Made by a program: the position numbers and the translations under genes. A stretch of 64,000 bases of DNA from Struthio camelus. Its lineage: Eukaryota > Chordata > Aves > Struthioniformes > Struthionidae. Positions within the stretch are counted from its first letter, which is position 1; every line of letters begins with the position of its first letter. Positions 62,700 through 64,000 of the stretch are shown here, one piece after another. The DNA lies in NCBI RefSeq assembly GCF_040807025.1, contig NC_090981.1, positions 36,125,817 to 36,189,816 on the forward strand, given 5' to 3'. The notes beneath the pieces were generated by a model, which saw only the letters and a program-made list of their open reading frames with translations, did no database searches and was not told where the DNA came from.

Positions 62700-63102
62700 C
62701 GCTACCTACAAGCCTGCGCAAGTGCAGCAGGCGCTCAGTGCTCAACCCCCCTCATTCAGGCTCATTAACGGCTGCTGCAGCAAGCGGCGTGCCAGGAGCA
62801 GCAGCTTCGCCACCTGGTGGCCCCGCTGCACAAGCGCAGGCAGGAGCTGCGGCCATACCTCCAGGCCTCGTTGCCCATTAAAGTAACGGCTAGCTTATCG
62901 GCCTTGGAGGCAAGAAGGCAGTTTTCTAGCTCCTCTGTTGAGTTTAGGAAAAGAGAGCAGAACGCAGATCTCCACTTCTCTGAAGTGTATCAAGAGGATC
63001 ATTCAGTAACAGGCATGCGAGTCTACCTGCCCTGAGAGCAGCAAGAAGGCAGGTGCTCTGTGAGGGAGGACAAGCTGGAAGGCAAGAGCAACCAAAGCGC
63101 AG
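62700..63102 (+). other. CpG-enriched segment with unrecognised open frame and donor-like site
   Basis: Compared with its flanks this 400-bp segment has many CpG dinucleotides. A plus-strand frame is open from 62769 (after TAA at 62766) to a stop at 63035, 88 codons with no ATG near its start. Its first half (LLQQAACQEQQLRHLVAPLH, then KRRQELRPYLQ) looks like a helical, coiled-coil-type protein segment. A good donor, CAG|GTAAGG, follows at 63102/63103. By synteny CETN3 is the next gene on this strand, but no centrin sequence is seen. It could be a first exon of CETN3 or of a non-coding RNA, a decayed retrocopy, or chance. Confidence 0.25.
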
Positions 63103-63109
63103 GTAAGGG

Positions 63110-64000
63110 TAGCAACCTCTTCAAGTGATGAGTCCCAAGGTACTCACGCAGGGGCAGTGGCAGCAACAACAGGCTCTACCAACAGTCCAGCGAGTACCAG
63201 GCAAAGGCAAGGTGATGACTTAAGGCCAAGCCAGAAACACCTGTCAATGACACAGCAACAGAGCAGAGAGGCATAAGGACAGGCCTACTCACAACACTGC
63301 TCAGGCTAAGTCTGAAGGCCTCTGGCCTGGGCGTAAATGGAGCTCCAGTGTACCAATAGGCAGAGGGTGTGCTGGCAGGGCACCCAGGTGAGCCAGGGCT
63401 GGGCAGCTGAGGCCTGTTGGTGTACTCAGGGCCCTGCCGCTCCCTCTCCCATATGCCAGGTGAGTGTTTTCACCACTCAGACAATCCTCTCTAGTTTTGT
63501 ATGAAGTGCAAAAGTATCAAATTAGATGTTTTTTGCTGATATGTTTGTTTACCAGAATGCCTAGCATCCCAATGTAATCAGTACTGAGTGTTAAGTAACC
63601 ACCACACAGTGCTAACATCAGCGATCAGGACCTGTACTAAACTCCCAACTTCAAACTGGGGAAAAATAGGATTTGAAAACAGATGTACAATTACTCAGAT
63701 GAATGCATCTAATTACAGACCTAGCTGAACTGCAAGAAGCGAAATGAAAAATCTCTAATAAAGAATCTCTTTTGTTGCAGCTTCTTCACTGCAGCACAGG
63801 TCCAGGGTCAAACCTGACAGTAATTTATGCTTTTAGTTACAAAAGTGCCATCTGCTAATGGTAGGCAATTACAAATTTCTTACAGTGTCTCTTGCCTACT
63901 TGATCTGTGGAGCAGAGATAATATGAAGCGACAGCCAAACAAGACTCCTCCCTGCCTTATTTTGCTCAGGATAAATGTGTCTTGAGAACGCCTAGTGAAT
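63110..64000. other. Right edge of the window, nothing recognised
   Basis: GC-moderate to about 63.47 kb, then AT-rich. No exon, centrin EF-hand motif or repeat family was recognised. Confidence 0.4.

Noticed and set aside
62700-64000. CETN3 coding start
   Set aside because: Expected by synteny, but no centrin N-terminus or EF-hand loop is visible in any plus-strand frame, so it was not annotated as CETN3.
1-64000. CRISPR arrays, bacterial operons, phage or other novel mobile systems
   Set aside because: No regularly spaced repeat array, no operon-like packing, and the gene content is vertebrate throughout.

Overview
The window looks like single-copy vertebrate nuclear DNA, most likely from a bird. 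It has large introns with GT-AG splice sites, two CpG islands over housekeeping promoters, few interspersed repeats, and one clear avian-type CR1 3' end near 24.0-24.2 kb. No prokaryotic, organellar, CRISPR or plasmid feature was seen.

Three protein-coding genes can be reconstructed exon by exon. LYSMD3 (+, coding 25673-28782) has two coding exons. POLR3G (-, coding 47404-34647) has seven coding exons plus a probable non-coding first exon near 50.3 kb. MBLAC2 (+, coding 50459-54046) has two coding exons. The order and orientations are those of the vertebrate block CETN3 - MBLAC2 - POLR3G - LYSMD3 - ADGRV1 (human 5q14.3), read from the other side. LYSMD3 and POLR3G end tail to tail. POLR3G and MBLAC2 start head to head from one CpG island whose strand composition flips at about 50.35 kb.

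Region by region: 1-10 kb is AT-rich DNA without recognisable exons. About 10.2-10.45 kb is a small CpG-enriched patch that may be the ADGRV1 promoter and first exon on the minus strand (tentative). 11.4-11.96 kb is an old L3/CR1-like remnant. 12-24 kb is intergenic. 25.2-25.9 kb is the LYSMD3 CpG island. 28.8-34.6 kb holds the two convergent 3' ends and an old MIR remnant. 34.6-50.3 kb is POLR3G. 50.0-51.1 kb is the shared CpG island. 51-57 kb is the MBLAC2 intron, last exon and 3' UTR. 58.3-59.5 kb is a GC-richer element with internal repeats, possibly a solo LTR. 62.7-63.1 kb is a small CpG-enriched segment with an unrecognised open frame and a splice-donor-like site.

The genes are not a pathway; they are neighbours by conserved synteny. 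LYSMD3 is a LysM-domain membrane protein, POLR3G an RNA polymerase III subunit and MBLAC2 a metallo-beta-lactamase-fold hydrolase. No clearly new system was found. The most checkable oddities are a probable one-base frameshift at the LYSMD3 C-terminus, a GGGCC pentamer tract at the MBLAC2 intron 1 donor, a tandem NAGNAG acceptor in POLR3G, and the unrecognised open frame at 62.8 kb. Family comparisons are from memory; no search was run.
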